Shown piece by piece: positions 28,305-37,082 of a stretch of 64,000 nt of DNA. The translations under genes were made by a program, and so were the position numbers. Every line of letters starts with the position of its first letter. Position 1 is the stretch's first letter. Origin of the DNA: an uncultured Verrucomicrobiales bacterium (lineage in GTDB: Bacteria > Verrucomicrobiota > Verrucomicrobiia > Verrucomicrobiales > Akkermansiaceae). The notes under the pieces are model-generated. The model made no database searches and was not told where the DNA came from. It saw only the letters and a program-made list of their open reading frames with translations. Location of the stretch: NCBI GenBank assembly GCA_949373085.1, contig CASICJ010000002.1:124001-188000 (forward strand), read 5' to 3'.

Positions 28305-29648
28305 ATGTTCCGCCCAACTCTTACACTTTTCGTGATTTCCACTCTCTGCCCCGCAGAGGTCTGGCCAACTTATCGCCATGACAATCGCCGAAGCGGCGTG
28401 TCTCCCGCTTCTTTACAACTCCCGCTTACCGAAGCCTGGGTCCACAATGGCGGGCCTCCTCAACAAGCATGGACCGGACCCGCCAAGTGGGATGCCTACT
28501 CCAGCAACGAAGGCCTGCAATCGATGCGTAACTTCGACCCCTGTTATTTCACAACCGCCGCCCATAATCTCATTTATTATGGGTCTTCATCAGACAATGC
28601 TCTCCATTGTCTCGATGCCTCAACCGGAGAAGAACAATGGCAACACTTCACAAATTCCTCCGTCCGTTTCCCTCCCACCCTCGTGGGAGAAAAAGCATGG
28701 TATGGATCCGATGATGGCTACGTCTACTGTTCAGATGCCCTGACGGGGAAATCCCTCTGGAAAAAACAAGCCGCACCTTCCGATCGCCTGATCCCCAGCA
28801 ACGGCAAACTGATTTCGCCGTGGCCAGTTCGAACCGGAATCACCATTGAAGACGGCCGCGCCTTTTTCGCAGCCTCACTCCTGCCATGGAAGACTTCCTA
28901 TCTTTGGTGTATCGATGCCAAGACGGCAGAAAAAGCCTACCTCACCGAGCATCAAGGCGTCACCCTTCAAGGAGCCATGCTAGCCGGAGGGAGCCGCCTT
29001 TATATCCCTCAGGGCCGCGCCGCGCCCATCACCCTAAATCAGAACGACGGCAAAAAGATAGGAACCATCGGACAGGCCGGAGGAACTTTTTGCCTCCTAA
29101 CAGAGGACAATCAACTCATCGCAGGCCCGCCAAACCAAAAAGAACGGGACGAACAGTTACGCGTTGCCGACCCCAAATCCGGAAAACGACTCACAACCTT
29201 CAACAATACCACCCGAGTCGTTGTCACGCAAGGGAAGGCCTTCCTCCATACCGTCGACAACCTGCAATGCCTCGACCTCACCCGAAAGGCTCAGCTTGAA
29301 ACGCTCCTCGGCACCCAGAAGGCCGCTCTCAAAAAAATAGACCCGAAAGTTGAAACAAATCTCGCCCAAATTGAAGCTCTCAAAAAAGAGATCTCCACAC
29401 TTCAGACTCAAATCAAATCCTGCCTCCTCTGGACCATTGATCACCCTGCTCCCTTCGAACTTGTCGTCGCAGGCGATCAGCTTATCGTGGGTATCGATAA
29501 TCAAGTCTCCATTCTCGACATCAAAACCGGCAAGCCACTCTGGCAGCATAAAGTTACCGGAAAAGCATACGGACTCACTCCTGCCGAGGGACGCCTCATC
29601 GTTTCCACTGATCTCGGCCACATTCATACTTTTCATTTCCAACCGTGA
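28305..29648 (+). CDS. PQQ-like beta-propeller repeat protein
   Basis: WPTYRHDNRRSG..., ALHCLDASTGEEQWQHFTNS, VYCSDALTGKSLWKKQ, SILDIKTGKPLWQHKV. Confidence 0.9.
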   Translation: MFRPTLTLFVISTLCPAEVWPTYRHDNRRSGVSPASLQLPLTEAWVHNGGPPQQAWTGPAKWDAYSSNEGLQSMRNFDPCYFTTAAHNLIYYGSSSDNALHCLDASTGEEQWQHFTNSSVRFPPTLVGEKAWYGSDDGYVYCSDALTGKSLWKKQAAPSDRLIPSNGKLISPWPVRTGITIEDGRAFFAASLLPWKTSYLWCIDAKTAEKAYLTEHQGVTLQGAMLAGGSRLYIPQGRAAPITLNQNDGKKIGTIGQAGGTFCLLTEDNQLIAGPPNQKERDEQLRVADPKSGKRLTTFNNTTRVVVTQGKAFLHTVDNLQCLDLTRKAQLETLLGTQKAALKKIDPKVETNLAQIEALKKEISTLQTQIKSCLLWTIDHPAPFELVVAGDQLIVGIDNQVSILDIKTGKPLWQHKVTGKAYGLTPAEGRLIVSTDLGHIHTFHFQP

Positions 29649-30706
29649 AAAATCTCCTGATCTTTCTGTTGGTCACCTCCTCCGCTCTTGCCTGCCAGGT
29701 TCCCGTCTTTCGATACGCTCTGGAGCGCTGGCAATCCGATTCCTTCCGCTTGCAGTTGATTCATCAGGGCGAAGCACCGGCCAAATTATTGTTCGAGCCA
29801 AAGCACCTCAACCTCGAGTTTGAATCTCTGGACATGGACAAGCTCACCCGCAATGAGCGCTTTTCCGTCGTTGGACTCGAGAAGCTCACCGAGTATCCCG
29901 CCTTCCTCCTTCACCCTCCTAAAAGCTGGAAAAACAACGAGCCGCTTGTTTTCCGGGGCACTAAATCGGCTCTTGAAAGCATCATAGACTCGCCCCTCCG
30001 CCAGCGAATTAAGGACGACATCCTTGAAGGACAATCTACCGTCTGGATCCTTGTCGAAGGAACCGACCAAACCGCAAATGAAGCCATTTTCAATCTCCTT
30101 AACGACACTCTGCTAGAAGCCCAAAAAAGCATCCAGATCCCGGAAGGTGTTATTCAGGCCGATCAGGTTGGAAAAGTTGGCGAGGACATTAATCTCGACG
30201 ATGTGCTCCGTTCGTCCATCCCTCTTAAAATATCCTTCAAGATCGAACGGATCAGGCGCAGTGACCCCGCCGAACAAGCTTTCCTCCGTATCCTCACCGC
30301 CAACCGGCATTCCCCATCCGAAGAACCACTTGTCGTCCCTGTCTTTGGCCGCGGTCGCACGCCCGGCCCACTTCTGGGAAGTTCCATCACGACCGAAACG
30401 ATCACCACAGCCTGTGAATACCTCTGCGGAGCCTGCTCCTGTCAGGTTAAAAGTGGCAATCCAGGCTATGATCTTCTCTTTCAGGCCAACTGGCAGGAGA
30501 AGCTTCAATCAGGACTCTTCGTGATCGACAAGTCACTCCCGACCGTTCTCCCCTCTCTTAACGATGAATCTTTACCTGCTCAGGAATCACTTATCGAGAA
30601 ATCTTCTCTAAAATCCTACGTAGTTAGCTTTCCCAAGATCCTCTTGCTTGTTATCCCTATGGTCCTCCTCATAGGTACTATTTTTCTCCTGAAGAAATCC
30701 AATTAA
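29645..30706 (+). CDS. Secreted, C-terminally membrane-anchored protein with a Cys motif (function unknown)
   Basis: Signal MKNLLIFLLVTSSALAC; CQVPVFRYALERWQSDSFRLQLIHQGE; CEYLCGACSCQVKSGNPGYDLLF; C-terminal TM ILLLVIPMVLLIGTIFLL. Confidence 0.6.
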   Translation: MKNLLIFLLVTSSALACQVPVFRYALERWQSDSFRLQLIHQGEAPAKLLFEPKHLNLEFESLDMDKLTRNERFSVVGLEKLTEYPAFLLHPPKSWKNNEPLVFRGTKSALESIIDSPLRQRIKDDILEGQSTVWILVEGTDQTANEAIFNLLNDTLLEAQKSIQIPEGVIQADQVGKVGEDINLDDVLRSSIPLKISFKIERIRRSDPAEQAFLRILTANRHSPSEEPLVVPVFGRGRTPGPLLGSSITTETITTACEYLCGACSCQVKSGNPGYDLLFQANWQEKLQSGLFVIDKSLPTVLPSLNDESLPAQESLIEKSSLKSYVVSFPKILLLVIPMVLLIGTIFLLKKSN

Positions 30707-30757
30707 AATCTCCGCTGATTCGCTAGTCTGATTACGCCCCTTCATCCATTTCCCATT

Positions 30758-31969
30758 ATGCTCTTGGCCGAAATCAAACACCGGAAGTTCAACTTCATCA
30801 TCGCTACCGTAACTGCTGCTGCTGCTATCTGTATCTGGCTTACCGCAGAGGAAAGCTTAGACAACTTTGACCAAAATACCGAAGCCCAACTCAGCTCTCT
30901 AGAATACGAAACCAACGCTGAGATGATCCAGCTTGAGAACGACATTCGCAAAACCATGAAAGGTCTTGGTTTCAACGTCTTCCTCTTCCCCAAAGGCGAA
31001 GAAATCTGGCAAATTAAGGAAAGGGGATACTCCGAAAAAACACTCTCTGAGGACTCCGTTCACAAACTTGCCGAAAGTGGAATCGTCACCGTTAACCACC
31101 TTCTTCCTCAGCTATCAAAACGAGTTCACTGGGAAGAACAAAATCGATCTATCCTTCTTGTCGGCGTTGAGGGACAAGTTCCTATCGCCCATAGATCCAA
31201 AAAGAAACCCATCATGAATCCTCTTGATCTGGGAACAATTAATCTCGGCTACGACCTACACCAACCCCTCGGACTCAAAAACGGTGATCAGGTGACCCTT
31301 AACAACCAAACCTACACTCTTGCCCAAACCTATCCCCCAAGAAACTTCCGCGACGATAGCTCGGCATGGATACACCTTGATGAGGCACAAAAACTATTTG
31401 GGCAACCTGATCGAATTAATGCGATTTTAGCCCTCGGGTGTAATTGCGCCTCTATTGATCGACTCGGCGAAATTCGTTCAGAGATTTCCAAGATTCTCCC
31501 TGAGGTTCAAATTATCGAACTTGGCTCCTCCGCCATGGTTCGTGCAGAAGCTCGCAACAAAACCGGTAATCGAGCCAAAAAAGCCAAAACTGCAATCATA
31601 AAAAGTCGCGCAGCTGCTCGCTCCGAACGCGCTCGTTTTTCTGCAGTCCTCTCCCCAATCATTGCAAGCGGCGCCTTTCTCGCTCTCGCATATCTTTCCT
31701 TTGCTAACGTCCGTGAAAGGCTTCCGGAAATTGGCACTCTTCGTGCGATTGGTGTCAGTCATTTCAAAATTGCAAAACTCCTGCTCGCCCGAGCTGCTCT
31801 AATCGGCCTTCTCGCAACCGTACTGACCTTCACCATTTCCAAAGTCTTCTCATTTTCCTTCCCTCCCATGAGTTGGCTTTTCATTCCCCTCGTTAGCGCA
31901 GCTGCAACGTGGCTCTCGACCATCTACGCTCTCACACGCGATTCTGTTATCCTGCTCCGAAACAATTGA
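30758..31969 (+). CDS. ABC transporter permease, FtsX/MacB-like
   Basis: N-terminal TM, periplasmic domain, C-terminal VRERLPEIGTLRAIGVSHFKIAKLLLARAALIGLLATVL, typical FtsX-fold segment. Confidence 0.85.
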   Translation: MLLAEIKHRKFNFIIATVTAAAAICIWLTAEESLDNFDQNTEAQLSSLEYETNAEMIQLENDIRKTMKGLGFNVFLFPKGEEIWQIKERGYSEKTLSEDSVHKLAESGIVTVNHLLPQLSKRVHWEEQNRSILLVGVEGQVPIAHRSKKKPIMNPLDLGTINLGYDLHQPLGLKNGDQVTLNNQTYTLAQTYPPRNFRDDSSAWIHLDEAQKLFGQPDRINAILALGCNCASIDRLGEIRSEISKILPEVQIIELGSSAMVRAEARNKTGNRAKKAKTAIIKSRAAARSERARFSAVLSPIIASGAFLALAYLSFANVRERLPEIGTLRAIGVSHFKIAKLLLARAALIGLLATVLTFTISKVFSFSFPPMSWLFIPLVSAAATWLSTIYALTRDSVILLRNN

Positions 31970-31975
31970 AAATTG

Positions 31976-32608
31976 CTAATCCATCACCACCACCCGGTCT
32001 GCAATGGCCTCCGCTTCTTTCTTAGAATGAGTGACATGTAAAGCGGTCACACCCTCTCTCTCAATCATCTTCCGAATCACGCCAAGCACCTCATCATGAC
32101 GAGCTTCATCTAAACCCGATAGCGCTTCGTCCAGACAAAGTAATTTTGGTCTCAGCGCAAGAGCTCTACCCAAGGCAACTCGACGAGCTTCGCCACCCGA
32201 GAGCCCTTCTGGTAAGCGACTCAAAAGCCCCTCCAATCCGAGATCTCCTGCCAAGTTCTTCACCCGTTCCTTTATTTCCTCAAGCTTCCAACCATGAAGT
32301 TTAAGACCAAACTCCATTTGCTCTCGGACCGTCAAAGATGGGAAAAGAGCAACATCTTGCGGTACCAGTCCAATTCCCCGTGCCCCAGGCGGCAAATTTG
32401 TCACCTCTAGTCCACCAAGAAAAATGCGACCGCCAACCGGCCCATCGCGTAATCCACAAACCGTTTCAAGGAGCGTCGTTTTCCCGCAACCACTTGGCCC
32501 CATTAGAGCAACACACTCACCCTCCCCAATCTCCAACGAAAAGGGGGACAGGACAAATTCCCCTGCTTGGACCGTCACCTGTTCCAGCATTAAAATGTTA
32601 TCACTCAT
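31976..32608 (-). CDS. ABC transporter ATPase, ModC-like (short, no TOBE domain)
   Basis: Walker A GPSGCGKTT, signature LSGGEARRVALGRAL, Walker B LLCLDEALSGLD. 210 aa; 4-nt overlap with the ModB-like gene. Confidence 0.88.
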   Translation of the reverse strand: MSDNILMLEQVTVQAGEFVLSPFSLEIGEGECVALMGPSGCGKTTLLETVCGLRDGPVGGRIFLGGLEVTNLPPGARGIGLVPQDVALFPSLTVREQMEFGLKLHGWKLEEIKERVKNLAGDLGLEGLLSRLPEGLSGGEARRVALGRALALRPKLLCLDEALSGLDEARHDEVLGVIRKMIEREGVTALHVTHSKKEAEAIADRVVVMD

Positions 32609-33591
32609 ATTGCTCCTCCTCGCCCTGCCAGATATCTCACTATCAAAAGAGTTGAGACCGCCAACAGAATCATCAGAAGCGAAAGTGCCGCCGCTCCTGG
32701 TAAATTCCCTATATTGATTTCAAGGAAAACCGACGTTGCCAACACTTCAGTCCGGCCACGTGTCGCTCCCGCAAAGATTAAGATTGGCCCAAACTCTCCC
32801 AGCGCTCTCGCCCACGCCATTGTTCCTGCCGCCACTATCCCCTTGCCGGCCAATGGCAAAACAACTCGTATAAATGCCTGCCCCCGATTACATCCTAAAG
32901 TCATCGCAACCTCTTCATAACGCGGGCTAATCTGATCAAAGGTCGTCCTCATTGTCCTAACCGCAAAAGCCGCTGCCACCGGAAACTGAGCCAAAACCAC
33001 TCCTAACGGATGAAAGGTCATTGGAAAACCAACCTCACTTACAATGTCCTCGAGTGATCTCTCACTTCCAGAAAACACAAGGCTCAGAAGTCCAAATAAA
33101 ACTACGCTTCCCAATAAAAATCGTATTATAATCTCATTGCCTTTTTGAGCTACTCCCCAAATCGCAGCTATCAATGCACCACCCGCTAACATTCCGCAAC
33201 AAGCCGATGGTGAAATCCGATTGAACAGAATTAAAAGGCTTAAGCCCACAATCAAGGGAGGTAGTAAAATCGGAATATCCAGAAGTGTATCTACCAAGGC
33301 TCTTCCCCGAAATTGATATCGGGACAAGAGATAGCCCACCGGAACCGAAACCAATACTGAAAGAATTGCTGTCGCCGTACAAGTGACGAAAGTCAGTATA
33401 ATTGAGTGCTGAATATCGGCATCCTTCAAAATCTCACTCGCCTGGCTCCACGAAACTGTCAGCACATTTGCCCCCACCATTAAAAGCAGGAGTCCTAGGT
33501 AGGCTGCGACCACAAAGACGAGGAACAGAAGAAAAGGCCACTCCGGCCTAACCCTCCAAATCTTTTGATCACTACTGATGTCCTTCTCCAT
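32605..33591 (-). CDS. ABC transporter permease, ModB-like
   Basis: SIILTFVTCTATAILSVLVSVPVGYLLSRYQFRGRALVDTLLDIPILLPPLIVGLSLL and EVAMTLGCNRGQAFIRVVLPLAGKGIVAAGTMAWARALGEFGPILIFAG (EAA-type loop). Confidence 0.88.
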   Translation of the reverse strand: MEKDISSDQKIWRVRPEWPFLLFLVFVVAAYLGLLLLMVGANVLTVSWSQASEILKDADIQHSIILTFVTCTATAILSVLVSVPVGYLLSRYQFRGRALVDTLLDIPILLPPLIVGLSLLILFNRISPSACCGMLAGGALIAAIWGVAQKGNEIIIRFLLGSVVLFGLLSLVFSGSERSLEDIVSEVGFPMTFHPLGVVLAQFPVAAAFAVRTMRTTFDQISPRYEEVAMTLGCNRGQAFIRVVLPLAGKGIVAAGTMAWARALGEFGPILIFAGATRGRTEVLATSVFLEINIGNLPGAAALSLLMILLAVSTLLIVRYLAGRGGAI

Positions 33592-33605
33592 TTCGCCTTA
33601 TAGAT

Positions 33606-33797
33606 CTAACTCTTGAAAGCCTCAACGGAATTGAATGACGACCTATCGTAATCAATATTCGCTTCCAGGGCATCGCCATAAGCCAATCCTATGCCGGCGT
33701 TTTCGCAATGAAAACTCCCAAGATTGCACCTAGCCAAAAAACCATGGACGCCTATCGAAAAAATAACTTCCAACACTGGGCTCCGCCTAAAAACCAT
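33606..33797 (-). CDS. Putative small single-TM protein within the mod-like operon (central segment probably out of frame)
   Basis: ORF reads MVFRRSPVLEVIFSIGVHGF...GIGLAYGDALEANIDYDRSSFNSVEAFKS; the middle in another frame gives the hydrophobic segment FWLGAILGVFIAKTPA. Confidence 0.35.
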   Translation of the reverse strand: MVFRRSPVLEVIFSIGVHGFLARCNLGSFHCENAGIGLAYGDALEANIDYDRSSFNSVEAFKS

Positions 33798-33799
33798 CG

Positions 33800-35284
33800 T
33801 CAGTTAAGCTCCCATTGGAATCCCAATTTCTCGAATCTTTTCTTCGCTTCCGGCGTCGCCAGAAAGTCGCCTAACCTCTTCATCAACTCGGGATGAGCCG
33901 ATTCCTTTGCCACCGCAAAAGGCTGCTCGGCAAAGGCCAAATCGTCTTTCAAATCCACGATCTCATTATCCTTCAAAGTCATCGGACTAGCGAGTGCGTT
34001 ACTTCGGTAAACCAAAACCGCATCAAGTGATCGGGCCTGCACCGCAGAAACAAGATCATCTCCTTTCGCAACCTTCACAGCAACATTGGCTTCCAATTCT
34101 TCAGCTAATCCACGTCTCTCAAGCATGATCCTCGTTAATTCTCCAAGCGCACTTTTCCGGCCATCACAAATTCCAAGCTTCACCCCTGGCTTTCCAAGAT
34201 CTTTCAATTTGCGAAGCTCCTTTGGATTCCCCATCCGAACCAACAAGACGATTTCATTCCGCGTCATAATCCGTCCCGCGAAAAACCGCTCCTGAACCTT
34301 GTCTAGGAACTTCGTATCACACGCAAAATATCCTGCTGGCTTAGCCCCAGCATCCATTTGTGCAACCAAGGTCCCACATCCCTCAAAAACCGTATTCACC
34401 CGGCACCCCTCACGTTCCTCAAATTCCCTAACCCGCTCCTGAATCGCCGGCCTCAGCATTGATCCTGAAAAAAAAGTCACCTCCGGTCGATCCGACCATT
34501 TATCTCCGTCGTCAGGAACCATAAAACCCATTTTCTTAAAGACCTTTCGCCCACGATCCTGCGCTGTGGCATAACGAGCAAAATGAAGTGCCCTTTTCGC
34601 ATCCTTGCTAGAGGTAAGCACTCCAATGGAAGCTCTCTTCGCTCTTTTGGAAAACTCTGGGACGGCAAGCCATTCCACCTCAGAAAAATTTCTCGCCACC
34701 GCATCCCACGCCAAGGAAACGTCCACAGCACCAGTAGCAACATCTTCCACAATCGCATTTACGGTTGGCTTAGTCACAACCACATTAGGATTAACCTTCG
34801 CTAATAATCCCTCTTCTTCCAAAACCTTCCAGGTAAACTTCCCCACCGAAGCTGATTTCTCGGCCAAAGAAATCTTCAATCCTTCCTTCCCCAAATCCGA
34901 GAGTGTCGTCAAGCCCCGCGGATTACCCTTCGGAACCACCATCCCGGCGGTCAAAAGCGCCACCGGAATCGCCTCTTTCATCAAGCCCTTCTCTCTGGCC
35001 GCCTCGATATAGCTCTGGTCTGCAGGCAAATAAAGATCACCACCTGCCAATTCAAGTTGGCTTGCCAAGGCTCCTGATCCACCAAACTGTAAATTAACCT
35101 TCACCCCAAAATCCTCCTCGTATTGACTGGCAATTTCACTCATCGGTTTTCGTAATCCCGCGGCACAGTGGAAGAGTAAGTCTTCGGTTCCAGGTCCATC
35201 TCGGTCATTGTCCTTCGTCAGCCACCAAAAAGCCCCTCCAAGCAGAACCACGAGAATTCCAATAATAAAAACAGGTTGTTTCAT
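33800..35284 (-). CDS. Tandem two-domain ModA-like periplasmic substrate-binding protein
   Basis: Domain 1: LLFHCAAGLRKPMSEIASQYEEDFGVKVNLQFGGSGALASQLELAGGDLYLPADQSYI. Domain 2: VTFFSGSMLRPAIQERVREFEEREGCRVNTVFEGCGTLVAQMDAGAKPAGYFACDTKFL. Single N-terminal TM/signal. Confidence 0.85.
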   Translation of the reverse strand: MKQPVFIIGILVVLLGGAFWWLTKDNDRDGPGTEDLLFHCAAGLRKPMSEIASQYEEDFGVKVNLQFGGSGALASQLELAGGDLYLPADQSYIEAAREKGLMKEAIPVALLTAGMVVPKGNPRGLTTLSDLGKEGLKISLAEKSASVGKFTWKVLEEEGLLAKVNPNVVVTKPTVNAIVEDVATGAVDVSLAWDAVARNFSEVEWLAVPEFSKRAKRASIGVLTSSKDAKRALHFARYATAQDRGRKVFKKMGFMVPDDGDKWSDRPEVTFFSGSMLRPAIQERVREFEEREGCRVNTVFEGCGTLVAQMDAGAKPAGYFACDTKFLDKVQERFFAGRIMTRNEIVLLVRMGNPKELRKLKDLGKPGVKLGICDGRKSALGELTRIMLERRGLAEELEANVAVKVAKGDDLVSAVQARSLDAVLVYRSNALASPMTLKDNEIVDLKDDLAFAEQPFAVAKESAHPELMKRLGDFLATPEAKKRFEKLGFQWELN

Positions 35285-35287
35285 GAT

Positions 35288-36016
35288 TTAATCCCAGAAC
35301 AGTGATGGACAGTCCGCGTCCCTGACAAGGCGCACTTTCTTCATCCGCATCGATTGCGCATCAATATGGATCATTCGATCCACCGCCGGTTCGGCGAAAC
35401 GGGTCAGAAGCTTAATACCCTCCAAAGCCGCGATTTGAGCCACCATTGCTGAGACCGCCCCAATTACCGGAAAGCGACGTTTCCAGTAAGCAGGAGGTTC
35501 CTTCACTAAACACCCTAGACAAGTCGACTTACCTGGGTCGACTGCGAGCACATGTCCCTCCATCGCGCACATCGCACCATCGACAAAAAACTTGCCCTGA
35601 TTCATCGCCTCTCGATTCATCAAGAGGCGCTCTTCAAAAAGGGGAGCGCAGGAAAACACAATATCTACTCGTTCAACAAGCCCTACTATATTTTCCTCCG
35701 AAACATTCTGCCCCATCGTTTCAATCTCAAGATCCCCATTAAATCGCCTCAACGTCTCCGCAGCCTGAACGTGGCGTGCCCTACCTACTCCCTCATGAGT
35801 CATCAGTATCTGACGATTTAAATCATCCGGTCGCAACTCGCCCCCATGCGCAAGAATGATTCGCCCTACTCCTGCCGCTGCCAAAGACTGAGCCAAAGGT
35901 CCACCCAGACCACCCACTCGTGAAACCAATGCGGTTGAGTTTCTCAACTTCTCCTGAGCCTCACTCCCAAAGCCCGGAACATCTTCCTGCCAAGTGTAAT
36001 AATCCTCATAATTCAC
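35288..36016 (-). CDS. ThiF/MoeB/HesA-family E1-like adenylyltransferase
   Basis: GFGSEAQEKLRNSTALVSRVGGLGGPLAQSLAAAGVGRIILAHGGELRPDDLNRQIL; STCLGCLVKEPP. Confidence 0.88.
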   Translation of the reverse strand: MNYEDYYTWQEDVPGFGSEAQEKLRNSTALVSRVGGLGGPLAQSLAAAGVGRIILAHGGELRPDDLNRQILMTHEGVGRARHVQAAETLRRFNGDLEIETMGQNVSEENIVGLVERVDIVFSCAPLFEERLLMNREAMNQGKFFVDGAMCAMEGHVLAVDPGKSTCLGCLVKEPPAYWKRRFPVIGAVSAMVAQIAALEGIKLLTRFAEPAVDRMIHIDAQSMRMKKVRLVRDADCPSLFWD

Positions 36017-36678
36017 AATAGAATTTTCCCCTTCTCCAAAGTAATCACCCGATCTGCTTTCTCAAGAACTCTTGGATCATGAGTCACCACCAAAACCGAA
36101 CCTCCATCCTTCACAAAATTCCGCAGCCCAAAGACCACTGCTTCGGCGCTCACGTCATCTAGATTTCCCGTTGGTTCATCGGCCAAAATTAACTTCGGGC
36201 GGTGAACCAAGGCCCGGGCCAAGCCTACTCTTTGTTGTTCACCCGCACTCAACTTTCCCGGAACATGAGACGCCCTCCCCTCAAGCCCCAGGGAATCCAT
36301 CAACTGATCCGCCCGGGCTTGATCTCCCCCAGCAGCGAGAATATTTTCCCGAATATCGAGATAAGGAATCAATCTCGCATCTTGGAAAACCAATCCGATA
36401 ATCTCTTTGCGAAAGCGTGTTTTCTCAAACCCACTCATTTTTGAGAGGTCGGACCCAGCTACCTCAATCGATCCTGCATCAGGACCTAACAAGCCAGCTA
36501 CCACATACAAAAGGGTCGATTTTCCCGCCCCACTTGGACCACGAAGGGCGATCAACTCGCCTGCTCCCATTCGCAGAGAAACATCATCAAGGGCGATTAC
36601 TGTGTCATACGACTTCGACAAACCAACCAACTTCATCAGTTGGCTCTCGTCCGTATTGATCGTGCTTTGCTTGTTCAC
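36013..36678 (-). CDS. ABC transporter ATPase, LolD/MacB type
   Basis: RGPSGAGKSTLLYVVAGLLGPDAGSIEVAG...LSAGEQQRVGLARALVHRPKLILADEPTGNLD. 4-nt overlap with the ThiF-like gene. Confidence 0.92.
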   Translation of the reverse strand: MNKQSTINTDESQLMKLVGLSKSYDTVIALDDVSLRMGAGELIALRGPSGAGKSTLLYVVAGLLGPDAGSIEVAGSDLSKMSGFEKTRFRKEIIGLVFQDARLIPYLDIRENILAAGGDQARADQLMDSLGLEGRASHVPGKLSAGEQQRVGLARALVHRPKLILADEPTGNLDDVSAEAVVFGLRNFVKDGGSVLVVTHDPRVLEKADRVITLEKGKILL

Positions 36679-37082
36679 CGGTCGGCAGGATCGTATTTTA
36701 CGTAAGGAGACCCAAGTTAAAGATGTCGTAATTTTTCCGGCCGGTCCAATTTGAGCTTAGGCCAGAGCCCCTGATTAGAGCCAGTCCCGTCATTCGAGTC
36801 AATCGCTCCTCATACCGGACAGGCGCCGGTCGTCCTTTTAGAGTCCACGGCACAAAATGAAGGGCTCTCTCGCCTTTCCTTGAATCCTGTTTATGCCATC
36901 CATCAAACATTTTAACTACCACCGTTACTTTTTAACCGTCACCCGAAATTTGGGCATTAACTAAAGCTGTAAATAGCATAAAAAACGCCATAAATCGTAT
37001 TATATTTTCTGATACGCATCTCCTTCTCAAAGCTTTCCTCAGCGCTTTGCTTCTCAATATAATCTCTTAAACCTTCATCTGA

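Noticed and set aside
36698-36922. 74-aa minus-strand ORF (MVVKMFDGWHKQDSRKGERALHFVPW...)
   Set aside because: Lies in an intergenic region; no recognisable family and no clear ribosome-binding site. Kept only as a possible conserved intergenic element to search for.
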